Notes: a model not told the origin generated them from the letters alone. A stretch of DNA of 64,000 bases from Pelobates cultripes (GCA_933207985.1 OW240918.1:110061454-110125453); one strand, 5' to 3'. Shown: positions 32,545-45,445, counted from the first letter of the stretch. Numbers and translations are program-made.

Positions 32545-34596
32545 ATGAATTTATTACTGCTTTCTGTAAAGCCTTTGAATCTCTTGACAGAGCTAAGAAT
32601 GCTACCAATGAGAATTATTCAGGTGTCCAGGTCTGTTGCATATTTTACTATTGTTTCACACCCTGGCATCAGGTTGATTGGAACGACTTATCAGATACCT
32701 AGTAAGATGAAGTGGTGGCTAGAGACTGCCCTGACAACCTGGAGGATCTTTTTGAGCACATGATGCACATTAACAGCAGATTGAGGGAGGGGCACAATAC
32801 CGACAACAAACCTAGAAATTCTGCAGTGAATTTGCACATTGGTTCAATAATCTTTAACTGCTTGTTTTTACCTGATTTTAAACCCATGTAGTTAAGGGTA
32901 ACCATGTTATTGGAGACAGAGAAACAACTTAGGGGGAATGAAGGTCTTTGTCCATAATGTGTAAAGAAGGGTAATCTCTGCAGATGTCTGGTGTGTCAGG
33001 AAAACCTGCACACCCAGTGCATTGGCCTTTAGTGTGACACACCTTTGTCCCCTCTCTTGCCTCCTACTAGATTCTTACTCCTGGTGGAGTACTAATACTA
33101 TCCAAACTAAGGCTCTTATAAAATCTGAAGCGGAAGAAAAATTTATAGAATCCAATGATTCCGTCTTTGACTCTAACACTGCTACATCCTTATGGGTGAT
33201 AAAGAGACAACTGGCCATTGAGGTCATGTATGGCATACCCCTGTGTATGCCTGTAATAACACATAGGAGTGCCATATATATCATCTCCTTCAAGTGTCTC
33301 TGAGACCTTATATTCAGAGTTGCTCATTTTACAATTTCTCATCTCCTTCTTGTCATGTTGTTTTTGGCTGCCTTTGGCACCTCAAGCATAACCCCAATAT
33401 TGATTGGGAATCAAGTCAGAGACTTACTTGGATTCAAAATTCCCAAGAACATTGTTTAACCAAGGTCACACTTATGCACAGAATCAATGTGCCTTCAATG
33501 TCTGTCACTGAAAGAAGTGTTTGACACAAAGGAGGAAGATAAGCTTGCTCCTCACAGACTGACTGTTCCATTTACCTGGTACAGTACATTCTAGGGGTAG
33601 GGTCTATCCTTTGCCCCCCTATGAAAATATTATTATGGAGGAATAGATTAAGGACACATTAGCTAAGGGTTTAATCATGCTGAGGCTGGTTTATTTTTTT
33701 GTTTCTAACTTGTTTCTGACTTACGACCATGCATTGATTACATAGCACTTAAAAAGATCACCATACATAATGCCTATCCAATACCATTGAACACTGACCT
33801 TCAATACCATTGATCACCGATCATCTTATGAGATCAACATTGTTTACTAAGACCTTGATTTTAATATTTTGAAATCATTATTTTAAAATGTTATCCAAGA
33901 ATATGAAATCATTTGAAAAGTTTGTGCAAAAATAATAAATTTAGGCCTAAGGTGAATCTCAGGGGGCTTACAATTTTGTGCACAGCAAGGAAGGTCATGA
34001 AAGGAAGACATATTTTAACACCAGTAGTGGGCATTATGCCTTTCTTCCTCTGTAATACTCCAGCTGTATTCCATGACTCCATTAATGATGTATTGATGTC
34101 ATAGTTTATCTAGATGACATCTTCATATATCGCTACACAGCATTAACATTTAAAAATCCTTCAAGCATTCTTTGAAAGTGGTCTTTGTTACAAACTGGAA
34201 ATGTGTTTGTTCAATCAAAATGAAATCCACTTTTTGGGATTTGTTAGCTCTGCTGCAGGACTCCAAATAGATCCTAATAAACTCTTCTCTGTAATAGACT
34301 GGCCATTGCCACAGGGTCTGAAATCCATTCAATAATTTATTGACTTTGCCAGTTGACAGCTGCTATCAAAGCTTCATCAAGGGTTTCTCCTTTGTCATTG
34401 TTTACATTACCAGCCTGACTAAAAAGGGAGCTAAGACACATGCTTGGCCTCCAAAGGCTATACAGGTTTTCCACATTAAAACAAGCCATCACTTCTTCAC
34501 TTCCTCAGATATCTTTATCCTTCTCGTAGTTTTCTTATTGAAGTAGACGCATCGTAGTCAAGCATAGAAGTACTTTCTCAGAGAAAAAGCCTTTAC
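32545..34596 (+). pseudogene. Ty3/gypsy gag-pol remnant: gag, protease, RT
   Basis: A gag-like helix (L-E-D-L-F-E-H-M-M-H-I-N-S-R-L-R-E) lies near 32735-32790. A retropepsin region (K-A-L-I-x-S-x-A-x-x-x-F-I) lies near 33107-33150 with the catalytic D-S-G replaced by K-S-E. H-N-P-N-I-D-W-E-S near 33389-33415 ends the protease. RT shows P-H-R near 33558, L-R-P-C-I-D-Y near 33720, Y-L-D-D at 34107-34118, and L-T-K-K-G near 34412. Pol would normally process, copy and integrate the element. Stops and shifts are many, so it is dead. A solo LTR cuts it at 34602 and RNase H follows at 35625. Confidence 0.75.
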
Positions 34597-35624
34597 ATAC
34601 TTGTAGCGGAGAGGCAGTATAATCCACGATATCTCCGCTGGGTAACAGGAACAACAAAGGATAATCCAGGGAATCAGCATACAATAATCCAGACAGCACT
34701 GCAGTAACCCTTCCTTCCCAAGAACTAGACGACACATAGGCTGGGAGTCAACTGACAACCTTTTAATCGGCAGGACAATTTATACAAGTCCCCATGCAAG
34801 GGGTTTCCTGAGTCCCTCCCCAGGGGCACTCCCAGAGGGGACTACATGGGGGACTTACATTACAGCATATTTCTCCCATCAGGCACCGCTGCACGAGAGG
34901 GATCATCTTCCCAGAATGCACCGTTAAGTGGATTATCCCCTCGTGCAGCAGAACCGACAATTCACACAAAAATCCATAACTTGGGGAATATACAGTGGAT
35001 TTACACGAATGGACGTTCGGTAGATAGCTGGGGTCTGAGCGCATCATTCGTGAGATTACCGCTCAGATCCCAGCTAAAATAACCGAACGCCGCACGAAAA
35101 ACACAATTCGTATAAAACATATGAAAAGAACCGATTGCTTGAAGGGAACAAAATACCGAATGTCCCGAAACTCCCGAACGCCCTGGAGGCTCAGCGGGGC
35201 TCGTGCCGTCGAGTAGCCGTTTTTAGTACCAGGCGCTCGACGACATAACCCCGCTGAGGGAACAAAGGATCCAAGATGGCCGACCGCCGCATGGTCGGTA
35301 GTCGAACGACGGCCACCCAGGAGAGCCTCTAATAACCGATTGCAACAATGTTGCAATCGGTTAACTAGCGCCACACGCCTCTAAGTGTGTGGGCTATTAG
35401 GGGGTATCGCGTTCGGTTCACGAACGGCCCTCCAAAGTGCCGTTCATGAAACGAAAGGGAATCCCCATTTAAACCGCCATTTGCATTCGGATAATTACAG
35501 GTAATGCAGGGAATACATGAAGCAGACACATACAGGTTAAACGCATATCTCTCCAGACCTATCGGCAACCCTTAAAGGCATAGTGTCCAGTTATAGTCCG
35601 AGTGGCTAGGTTTGCCACAATACT
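34597..35624 (-). repeat. solo LTR, minus orientation, with 5-bp target duplication
   Basis: The LTR spans 34602-35619 (1018 bp). On the plus strand it starts TGTAGCGGAG and ends TTTGCCACA. ATACT flanks it at 34597-34601 and 35620-35624. A TATA-like box read on the minus strand (TTGTATAAATTG, about 34776-34787) sets the orientation, so the LTR proper begins TGTGGCAAACC. Inside, TAACCGATTGCAACA (35333-35347) pairs with its exact inverse at 35349-35363. It splits the Ty3/gypsy pol. Confidence 0.9.
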
Positions 35625-36500
35625 TATGGGAGTTTCATCAAGAAAGACTGAGCAAAATTATGATGTGAGTAACAGTTTCTTGCCAGAGTGCTCAACTTAA
35701 AGAGTTAGCATTTGTTATAAGGTTCCAAAAATCCATTAATAATATTAACAGATCTTCAGACTCTGTCTAATCTAACTGAGGCCAAAAGACTCATCCAGAC
35801 ATGCTAAATGGTCGCTTTTCGTGTTCTGCTTTAACTATATGATAACATGCAGACCAGGAGTCTATAATGCTAATGCCCTTTTCAAGCAATTTGAAATTAA
35901 TAAAGACCTTGGATTAGATAAGTCCTTTGTTTTACCCTAAAGAATCCATCCTAAAAATACCACAGCCTTTTTCCTTGTTGCAAAGATATGAAACTTGCCA
36001 GTTTAATGCTACTAAGTATAGACTTCAATAAAAGTTATATGCTATTGCTTCGGGAAGAAACAGCAGGTCCTGTGGCTTCATGGTTGCTTCAAAATATAGC
36101 CAGTTTGTTTCCCGTTTTCGGAATGCTTTTTGCTCAGACATGGATATTTCCATATCCTTTTCCTCAGCATACCACTGCAGGCTAATTGCTGAACATACTA
36201 ACCAATCTCTTGAGCAGTGCTTACACTACTTCATTTCTCATCATCAAGATGCTTTCTTGGGCTGAATCTGCTTGTAATGACAATTTGATGTGGACATGGA
36301 AGTCCCTGTTATGAAACTGGTATATTTTTTTTATTGGTCCACTCAATGTCTTACATAGTGACCAATGCCATGTCCTATTCTCTTGATTTATGCTCTTGAT
36401 TTACCAAGTAGATGTACATCCCAAATGTTTTTCACACCTCCAGAACCTCTTTGTAACAGGTACACTGCTCCTATGGTACCTCCTCCACCTGTCCATATTG
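35625..36500 (+). pseudogene. Ty3/gypsy RNase H and integrase remnant
   Basis: Continues the pol interrupted by the LTR. R-K-T-E-Q-N-Y-D-V at about 35640-35665 and A-K-R-L...R-H-A-K-W-S-L-F near 35780-35825 are RNase H and connection sequence. The integrase core follows, with Q-F-V-S-R-F-R-N-A-F-C-S near 36100-36135, S-S-A-Y-H near 36160, and H-T-N-Q-S-L-E-Q-C-L near 36195-36225. Frames shift and the catalytic set is incomplete. Confidence 0.7.
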
Positions 36501-37224
36501 AAAAAAGTGACACAAATTAGGGGGATAATGTGGAGTGAGGAACAGAAGGTGGAATATAGCAACAGGGAGAGAAGATGGAGAATATTGCAAAAGGTTTTGA
36601 GGGGTGGGCAGAATATGAGGAGATGGACAAAATATGGGGGACAATATGGAGAGTAGAGCAAAATTTAACTGGGGAACAGGTGAGGGCAATAATCAACTTA
36701 GTTTCACGTGATGGGCAAGAGGCCTGCCCAAATAATTTTGGCTTGATTTCCTGCTCAATAAAGAGTAAATGATTGATAGTTAGGGGAATGTTGATGTCAT
36801 TCATCGTTGACCAATAGAGAGGAAAAAAAAGTATTGGGAATGAGAAGCACAACTTTAAAGCAGGGTTATTCAGACACACAGATCAAGTGAAGTGAGGGAG
36901 ATTGATTACTGAGGGATACAGTATGTTTACCCATGCTGTGCCAGTGTTGGAGGGGTAGAAAGCCTAGCTTATTAATTCTTGTGTGAGACTAGCTTTATAT
37001 TTATGCTGTGTCTAATTATAGGCTACTGCCAGGAGCCCTTAAAACAACTTTTACAAAGTGGTAAATAGCAGTTTGACTGGAATTTAGAAGTTTGACCAGA
37101 GAGAAAGCTCTCTTATATGGTTCCAGTAAACTGCTGATCCCAGGTTAACAAAACTTTCCATGACAGAGCCCCTATTGACTTGGACCACCCATGAAGACTT
37201 CTGAAAGTTGGTCCGAACTATATT
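36501..37224. other. possible Ty3/gypsy 3' end; otherwise unassigned
   Basis: TTAGGGGGATAATGTGGAG near 36518 has the look of a polypurine tract followed by an LTR TG, and AATAAA occurs near 36758. With no second LTR to compare, this remains a suggestion. Confidence 0.3.
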
Positions 37225-37295
37225 ATTATTATTATTATATATAAAGCACCAACAAATTACACAGTGTTGTACTATATGCTAAACAAATATTATCA
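37225..37295 (-). repeat. L2-like 3' tail fragment, (ATT)n
   Basis: (ATT)n followed by TATAAAGCACCAACAAATTAC matches the tail at 52773-52835 (ATTATT...ATAGCGCCAACAGATTCC) in order and orientation. Very short. Confidence 0.55.
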
Positions 37296-37322
37296 TCAGA
37301 CAGAGACTGAACCAAAAGACCA

Positions 37323-37778
37323 ATGTGGAGAGTACATAAAATGGAACCATGGGTTCCTGTACAGGCGATGACTGATGAAGATAGCCAAGGTAACATAACA
37401 TTTAAAACCAGCAGCTGGGGGTTCTCAAAGGTGCATGACAGCCTACTAATGCTGCCCACATTCAAGACACCCGTTACCTACCCAAGACCACACGTCCATA
37501 GTAGATTAACCTTTTCAAAGAATAGATGCCAATATAACAAGCCACATTTGGCCCGATGCCAAAAAGAAAAGAAGAAATATGTTATCATCCATGAGGACTA
37601 TGCTCCTATTTATCAGTCCATCCAGTGCTTGACTCAAGCTACGAGGCGAATAGTTCTAAGGTCCAGATTGCTCCTGGAAGTTGTTCGCTCAGAGAATGGC
37701 CGGACACAGCAGCAGGTTCAGGTCTTTCTAGCTTCACTTATGATGTACCTTTTGTTATTCCAAATCTGTTTCAAATGA
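37323..37778 (+). other. 151-codon open frame, unassigned
   Basis: Starts with ATG inside old repeat sequence and ends 37778. The translation is basic in the middle (K-E-K-K-K) and has no motif I recognise. No neighbour suggests an operon or exon structure, and no splice pattern stands out. It may be chance. It is the longest open frame in the window not explained by a mobile element. Confidence 0.15.
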
Positions 37779-39931
37779 AGTTGGTTGCAGTGTAGATGTG
37801 CAATGTGTTTGTTTAAAGTAAAATAAACTTATTTAGTAAGAATGTATCCAGATTACAATAAAAATATTTATAAGTTTAGTCAATGTAGGAAAAGATTTAT
37901 TTATTTTTTGCAAACTTATTGAGCAATTAAGGGAATTTTAACCATACTTTCCGTTACAAGCTTGTTTACAGATCCCATTAAAATATCTGTCTAAGTATAA
38001 CCCACATTGTAACTGGAAATATGTCTTGGGGCATAGAGTTTAAAGTCCACCCGTAGTGGGAGAAGGCAAATATTGAGGTCTCCTGAAGTCATTAAACTCT
38101 TATATTTTCAGTAAGATTGTCATGTTCTTCCTTCTAGATGTTTTATTCTTATATTGAAATAGTTTCAGAAATGTGTATTTACTTGTAAAATGCCAGGAGG
38201 GGCAGCATACTGTAAGGAAGGTTGCTATTAATAATATGCATATTGAGACTAGAGAGATATGTGTATTTCAATATATAGGTTAGTGCTAAAACTCTGAAAC
38301 AGCAATGTTACCACGTCATAATGTGCTTGAATGTTATTCTGAAATTCTATTAGAGCCATTTAGTTCTTTACTAATTTGTAAGCTAGTTATATGCATGATT
38401 ATATCATGAAACCAAACCAGGTTTCATATTGTCAGTAGAATTGATACTAATACATATATAATATTGTTGAAACATTACTGAATAAACAATCAAGATAAAG
38501 ACTAGATGTGTATTTTAAACGTGCCAACATAATTTAACAAAATCCATCTGTGTCCATTGGAATAGTCGTTGGTAGTCCTTGTGACCTTTTCGCATGTGCT
38601 GACATAATTATAGGTTCATATTAAGAAACGTCTTTATAAAAAAGAAAAAAAGAAATATCACCAGTTAAAGAAGAACAAAGAAACCCAAGTAATTATATTA
38701 ATCATGAACACTACTATATAAATAGGTGAGAAATTATAGTGTAGGTCTTCATAAAAGACACCTGAACTTTGTTAAACCACATCTTAATTAATAGGTAACA
38801 TATCTCTTTTCAACCACAGTTGTATTCTAAAGCACTGTAGTATGAAGAACCATCCCTTTCATTAAAACTAAGTATGAAAATTTTGAAGTTCAAATAGTAC
38901 TTTTGTTATTTTCTTTGAAAGTGCGATGAATATGTTCCATTAAAGGTTGCAAATTTGTGCAAAAGCCATTACAGCATATTCTAGGTCTGTCTCTTCACAA
39001 TTTCCAAAGACAGTGATTACCCCAAACCCCTATTCCACTGACATTTTATTCTTCATTAGCTATGAGATCAAATTCCTCTTCATTAAATTGAAGAATTCAA
39101 TTATATTTAATAATAGTATTGATAATACATGCTATGCATTATTTTACTATAGAAAAATGGCCTTGAGGGAATTGTTGTAAAGGTTACACAATCTTCATAA
39201 GTTAATTATAGTAATGAAGTACACTTAACTATAACAAATACATTTTTAGAAAGCAATAGTTTGTGTACATGAGGGAAAAAATACTGGTAGTGCCAATCTA
39301 CACCATCAACATGCCATCAGCATGCTTGTGTCCCCTTGTGTACCTTGTGTTAAGGTAATGGTTTCAAATACAACCTCTTGCAGTTTATTACAAAGTCTTC
39401 CCCAGAATCCATGGATCCACATATCCATTGATTTCATATTCAGTTGACCCCCTTTCATGTGGAATAGTGTAGTCCTAATGGTTGTAGATCGATTCTTCAA
39501 GGTTGTTCAAGGTTACTCCCTTGCATAAACTCCCTACTTCCCAAGAATTGTTGAAAATAATACAAAAGGGGAGAAGAACAAAGTGTAAACTCTACTCACC
39601 TCCCACCTCATGAGTTTGTTTTCATTCATTTATTTAATTACATTACATTATGTTAGGCTAAATCATACAAATTACTTGATTGATTTTCAACTATTCTACT
39701 TTTGGTATTTCATCCACTCCCATTCTGTACACTGGATGTTACCTTTTAATTTATTTAAGTCCTCTGAGAATCAGATTGCTCTGTTAGTGGAGCATAGAAT
39801 AGGAGTAATAATGTCAATGACAGATCTTACTTTACTGTTGAATGATTAAATGGTGACTGTTAAGTTCGTCATGTTAGTCAGTGCTCCAGTCATATGAACA
39901 GTATCTGGATTTTGCAGTCTGAATGGCCCTG
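37779..39931. other. AT-rich, nothing recognised
   Basis: Two kilobases without a convincing gene, repeat family or inverted structure. Could be old, unreadable repeats. Confidence 0.4.
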
Positions 39932-40209
39932 CATAGAAACATAGAAACATAGAATGTGACGGCAGATAAGAACCATTCGGCCCATCTAGTCTGCCCAATT
40001 TTCTAAATACTTTCATTAGTCCCTGGCCTTATCTTATAGTTAGGATAGCCTTATGCCTATCCCACACATGCTTAAACTTCTTTACTGTGTTAACCTCTAC
40101 CACTTCAGCTGGAAGGCTATTCCATGCATCCACTACCTTCTCAGTAAAGTAATACTTCCTGATATTATTTTTAAACCTTTGTCCCTCTAATTTAAGACTA
40201 TGTCCTCTG
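39932..40209 (-). mobile_element. CR1 LINE 3' end, 5'-truncated
   Basis: Begins on the plus strand with two ATAGAAAC units (the CR1 3' tail read backwards). It then matches 40549-40820 almost base for base, ending at GACTATGTCCTCT. It carries the last part of CR1 ORF2. Confidence 0.9.
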
Positions 40210-40548
40210 TTGGTTTGATCGGACTGGTCTCATGGCCATGCTCTTGTGCTCTTGTGTTATTTGTCTTTGCTATGTCTGTTAACTAGAAGACATTACTAGA
40301 TCACCAAATTAAGCTATATCAGAATTCTATATCTGACCTAGATTCTATAACAGTATACAGATGTATTGTTCGTAATTTTATGTACTATATGAAGAAAAAT
40401 CCAAAGTAAAAAAAATATATATATACTAAAATAAAGTTAAAAGATTTCAAAAGAGAAGAATTATTAAAATAAAAAATAAGAAATGATAAAAACAATAGCT
40501 TTGATGTTGTATTTTTAACAGTATATATATTATAATAAGTATGTACAT
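40210..40548. other. AT-rich spacer between two CR1 copies
   Basis: No feature recognised. Confidence 0.4.
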
Positions 40549-43000
40549 ATAGAAACATAGAAACATAGAATGTGACGGCAGATAAGAACCATTCGGCCCA
40601 TCTAGTCTGCCCAATTTTCTAAATACTTTCATTAGTCCCTGGCCTTATCTTATAGTTAGGATGGCCTTATGCCTATCCCACGCATGCTTAAACTCCTTTA
40701 CTGTGTTAACCTCTACCACTTCAGCTGAAAGGCTATTCCATGCATCCACTACCCTCTCAGTAAAGTAATACTTCCTGATATTATTTTTAAACCTTTGTCC
40801 CTCTAATTTAACACTATGTCCTCTTGTTGTGATAGTTTTTCTTCTTTTAAATATAGTCTCCTCCTTTACTGTGTTGATTCCCTTTATATATTTAAATGTT
40901 TCTATCATATCCCCCCTGTCTCGTCTTTCCTCCAAGCTATACATGTTAAGATCCTTTAACCTTTCCTGGTAAGTTTTATCCCGCAATCCATGAACCAGTT
41001 TAGTAGCCCTTCTCTGAACCCTCTCTAAGGTATCAATATCCTTCTGAAGATACGGTCTCCAGTACTGTGTACAATACTCCAAGTGAGGTCTCACCAGTGT
41101 TCTGTACAATGGTATGAGCACTTCCCTCTTTCTACTGCTAATACCTCTCCCTATACAACCAAGCATTCTGCTAGCATTTCCTGCTGCTCTATTACATTGT
41201 CTGCCTACCTTTAAGTCATCAGAAAAAATCACCCCTAAATCCCTTTCCTCATATGTTGAGGTTAGGACTCTATCAAATATTCTGTACTCTGCCCTTGGGT
41301 TTTTACATCCAAGATGCATTATCTTGCACTTATCCACATTAAATGTCAGTTGCCACAATTCTGACCATTTTTCTAGTTTACCTAAATCATTTGTCATTTG
41401 GCTTATCCCTCCTGGAACATCAACCCTGTTACATATCTTAGTATCATCAGTATACCCCACTGGTGACAAGTCCAAGCTTCGAATATATTCCATTAACTAC
41501 AACCCTCGGTTGCCTGTCACTCAGCCACTGCCTTACGCATTCAACAATATTGGAATCCAAACTTAAAGATTGCAGTTTATTGTTAAGCCTTCTATGTGCA
41601 ACAGTGTCAAAAGCCTTACTGAAATCTAGGTAAGCAATGTCTACTGCACCACCCTGACCTATAATTTTAGTTACCCAATCAAAAAAATCAATAAGATTAG
41701 TTTGGCATGCTCTCCCTGAAGTAAACCCATGTTGTCTCTGATCTTGAAATCCATGTGTTTTAGATGTTCAACAATCCTATCCTTTACCATGGTTTCCATC
41801 ACTTTCCCCACTACTGAAGTAAGGCTTACTGGCCTATAGTTGCCCGACTCCTCCCTATTACCTTTCTTGTAAATGGGCACAACATTAGCTAACTTCCAAT
41901 CTTCTGGGACTACTCCTGTTAACAATGATTGGTTAAATAAATCTGTTAATGGTTTTGCTAGTACACCACTAAGCTCTTATAATAGCTTTGGGTGTATTCC
42001 ATCAGGTCCCATTGACTTATTTGTCTTTACTTTGACAGTTGAAATAGAACCTCTTCCTCTGTAAACTCACGTGTAATAAATGACTCATTTATCCTTTTTC
42101 TCAACTGAGGTCCCTTTCCTTCATTTTCTTCTGTAAATACAGAACAAAATATTCATTGAGGCAGTCAGCCTGACCTTTATCCTCTTCTACATACCTTCCT
42201 TCTTTTGTTTTTAATCTAACTAATCCTTGTTTTACTTTTCTTTTCTCATTTATGTATCTAAAAAATGTTTTGTCCCCCTTTTTTACTGACTGTGCTATTT
42301 TCTCTTCTGTGTGTGATTTGGAAGCTCTTATAACTTGCTTAGCCTCTTTCTGCCTTATCTTATAGATCATTTTGTCTTCCTCACTCTGTTTTTTTTTATA
42401 ATTTCTAAATGCTAACTTTTTGTTTTTAACTATTTTGGCCACATCTGCGGAGTACCACAGTGGTTTCTTGAATTTTTTGCTTTTACTGACAAGCCTAATG
42501 CAATTTTCTGTTGCAGTTTTTCTAAAGTCTAAAACTTTTGTTTTTGTGTGGTGTGACTCAGTCACTGTTCTTATATTAAACCACACTGACTGATGATCAC
42601 TGGATCCTAAACTTTCACCTACAGTAATATCTGATACCAAATCTCCATTTGTTAACACTAAATCTAGTATGGCCTCTTTACGAGTTGGCTCCTCAACAAC
42701 TTGTTTTAGAGACAATCCCAGTAGGGAGTTTAGAATATGTGTGCTCCTGGCACAAGTAGCTAATTTTGTTTTCCAATTTACATCAGGAAGATTAAAGTCA
42801 CCCATGATGATAACTTCCCCCTTCATTGTCATTTTAGCTATTTCCTCAACTAGTAGATTATCTAACGCTTCAATTTGTCCTGGGGGCCTATAAATCACAC
42901 CTACAATCGGATGGTTTTGCTATGGTTTTGCTATATTCAGTATGGGGCCATTAGCACTTAAGTAAGCAGACCCCTGTGTTTTAGTATTAATGCCAATAAT
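40549..43000 (-). mobile_element. CR1 LINE, endonuclease to 3' tail
   Basis: The minus-strand copy ends at the ATAGAAAC tail (40549). It contains the endonuclease, RT and C-terminal coding region plus the 3' UTR. It is truncated at the 5' end, where a near-direct repeat (ATGGTTTTGCT twice at 42911-42932) marks local rearrangement. The left edge is approximate. CR1 moves by target-primed reverse transcription. Confidence 0.9.
40645..42898 (-). pseudogene. CR1 ORF2 (endonuclease-RT), broken
   Basis: Read right to left. Endonuclease frame 42898-42101 has Y-R-P-P-G, G-D-F-N-L-P-D-V-N-W, L-D-L-V-L-T-N and S-D-H. RT frame 41925-41671 has P-E-D-W-K, V-P-I-Y-K-K-G and N-Y-R-P-V-S-L-T-S. The last frame, 41493-40645 (282 aa), has D-D-T-K-I-C, R-P-H-L-E-Y-C and the CR1 C terminus. 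Around 41460 the text jumps from S-G-V straight to D-D-T-K. The R-G-V-P-Q-G-S-V-L-G-P-L-L-F block is therefore deleted and the frame changes. The RT cannot be active. Confidence 0.85.
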
Positions 43001-43730
43001 ATTAAGTCAAGAAAGTGCAAATAAAATAACAAATAATCACACATGCTATAGCAAGAACTACAATTGTCTTTTTTTTACAGATGGCGCAAGATACAATAAG
43101 GAACTTCTGATGTGTGTTTAAGGCGTTGTCGTTGGGGTATAAACAGGGCTGGACTGGAAAAAAAATGTGCCCGTACATAGATTAATGTCAACATCAAAGA
43201 CAAGTACAAACACACCTAAAGTGAGCATATTGGTTCAAAGCTCCACCAGGACAGACCATGTGCAGAGCCCTGCTAAAGAGCTCTTGCATGAGAGAGGCCC
43301 TGTATTTGTTATGTGCAGCATAAGTGAATATAATGCACTGTGTTTGCTTGTGACTTGTCTAAAAAAGAGGGATACCAGAGGACAAAAGGGCCAGGGGATG
43401 CAGTGTGTGTGTTCATAGGGGCTGTAGTGAATATGTATATAGGTGGCATTTTGTGTGTAGGGGCTGTAGAGAGTGTATTGTTAGGTAATGCAGTGTATGT
43501 TTGCATACAGGGGATCTAGTTCGTGCATAAGGGATCTAATGTGTGTTTGGGTGGTGCAGTGTGTGTATAAGGGATGTAGTATCTATAGTGGATGTAGTGT
43601 GTAAGAGGTGCAGTGAGTGCGAGGGGTTTGATTTGAGGTATGTGTGTATGGTGCAGCGTGTGTGAGGGATACAGAGTATGTAGAGGGGCAGTGTGTGTGT
43701 GGGGTGTAAATATATATATATATTTATATA
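43001..43730. other. unassigned, with GTGTGT-rich minisatellite at 43400-43710
   Basis: The right half repeats units such as ggtgcagtgtgtgt and gggatgtagtgtg at irregular spacing and ends in a TA microsatellite. The left half is not recognised. Confidence 0.5.
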
Positions 43731-45375
43731 CAGTCAGGTCCATAAATATTGGGACATCGACACAATTCTAATCTTTTTGTCTCTATACACCACCACAATG
43801 GATTTGAAATGAAATGAACAAGATGTGCTTTAACTGCAGACTTTCAGCTTTAATTTGAGGGTATATACATCCAAATCAGGTGAACAGTGTAGGAATTACA
43901 ACAGTTTGTATATGTGCCTCCCACTTTTCAAGGGACCAAAAGTAATGGGACAATTTGCTGCTCAGCTGTTCCATGGTCAGGTGTGTGTTATTCCCTCATT
44001 ATCCCATTTACAAGGAGCAGATAAAAGGTCCATAGTTTATTTCAAGTGTGCTATTTGCATTTGGAATCTGTTGCTGTCAACTCTCAATATGAGATCCAAA
44101 GAGTTGTCAATATCAGTGAAGCAAGCCATCATTAGGCTGAAAAAAACAAAACATACCCATCAGAGAGATAGCAAAAACATTAGATGTGGCCAAATCAACT
44201 GTTTGAAACATCCTTAAAAAGAAAGAACACACCGGTGAGCTCAGCAACACCAAAAGACCCGGAAGACCACAGAAAACAACTGAGGTGGATGACCGAAGAA
44301 TTCTTTCCCTGGTGAAGAAAACACCCTTCACAACAGTTGGCCAGATCAAGAACACTCTCCAGGAGGTAGGTGTATGTGTGTCATAGTCAACAATCAAGAG
44401 AAGACTTCACCAGAGTGACTACAGAGGGTTCACCACAAGATGGAAACCATTGGTGAGCCTCAAAAACAGGAAGGCCAGATTAGAGTTTACCAAACAACAT
44501 CTAAAAAAGCCTTCACAGTTCTGGAACAACATCCTATGGACCGATGAGACCAAGATCAACTTGTACCAGAGTGATGGGAAGAGAAGAGTATGGAGAAGGA
44601 AAGGAACTGCTCATGATCCAAAGCATACCACCTCATCAGTGAAGCATGGTGGTGGTAGTGCCATGCGTGGGCATGTATGGCTGCCAATGAAACTGGTTCT
44701 CTTGTATTTATTGATGATGTGACTGCTGACAAAACAGCAGGATGAATTCTGAAGTGTTTCGGGCAATATTATCTGCTCATATTCAGCCAAATGCTTCAGA
44801 ACTTATTGGACGGCGCTTCACAGTGCAGATGGACAATGACCCGAAGCATACTGCAAAAGTAACCAAAGAGTTATTTAAGGGAAAGAAGTGGAATGTTATG
44901 CAATGGCCAAGTCAATCACCTGACCTGAATCCGATTGAGCATGCATTTCACTTGATGAAGACAAAACTGAAGGGAAAATTCCCCAAGAACAAGCAGGAAC
45001 TGAAAACAGTTGCAGAGGCCTGGCAGAGCATCACCAGGGTTGAAATCCAGCGTCTGGTGATGTCTATGCGTTCCAGACTTCAGGCTGTAATTGACTGCAA
45101 AGGATTTGCAACCAAGTATTAAAAAGTGAAAGTTTGATTTATGACTGTTAATCTGTCCCATTACTTTTGGTCCCTTAAAAAGTGGGAGGCACATATACAA
45201 ACTGTTGTAATTCCTACACCATTCACCTGATTTGGATGTAAATACCCTCAACTTAAAGCTGAAAGTTTGCATTTAAACTACATCTTGTTTGTTTAATTTC
45301 AAACCCATTGTGTTTGTGTATAGAGCCAAAAAGATTAGAATTGTGTCGATGTCCCAATATTTATGGACCTGACTG
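43731..45375 (+). mobile_element. Tc1-like (DD34E) transposon with about 220-bp inverted ends
   Basis: CAGTCAGGTCCATAAATATT at 43731 is mirrored by the end at 45375. The inverted repeats extend about 220 bases on each side (43731-43953 and 45154-45375). They carry an inner GGGAC-containing repeat as well as the outer one. TA precedes the left end; the right side reads AATA, so one duplication copy has changed. The transposase between is broken. Confidence 0.9.
44089..45122 (+). pseudogene. Tc1-like DD34E transposase, frame-broken
   Basis: The ATG at 44089 starts the DNA-binding part. Frameshifts lie near 44140 and 44660, and there is a stop near 44205. The catalytic core is readable: W-T-D-E near 44540, M-D-N-D-P-K-H near 44828, and P-D-L-N-P-I-E-H near 44925, with 34 residues between the second Asp and the Glu. 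It ends C-K-G-F-A-T-K-Y at 45122. Such enzymes cut and paste DNA into TA sites. This copy is inactive. Confidence 0.85.
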
Positions 45376-45376
45376 A

Positions 45377-45435
<59 letters not shown>
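45376..45435. repeat. (TA)n microsatellite
   Basis: An almost pure AT dinucleotide run directly right of the Tc1 element. Confidence 0.9.
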
Positions 45436-45438
<3 letters not shown>

Positions 45439-45445
45439 TGTTACA

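Noticed and set aside
35333..35363. Short palindrome as a transcription terminator
   Set aside because: It sits in a vertebrate LTR without a T-run; bacterial-type terminators do not apply.
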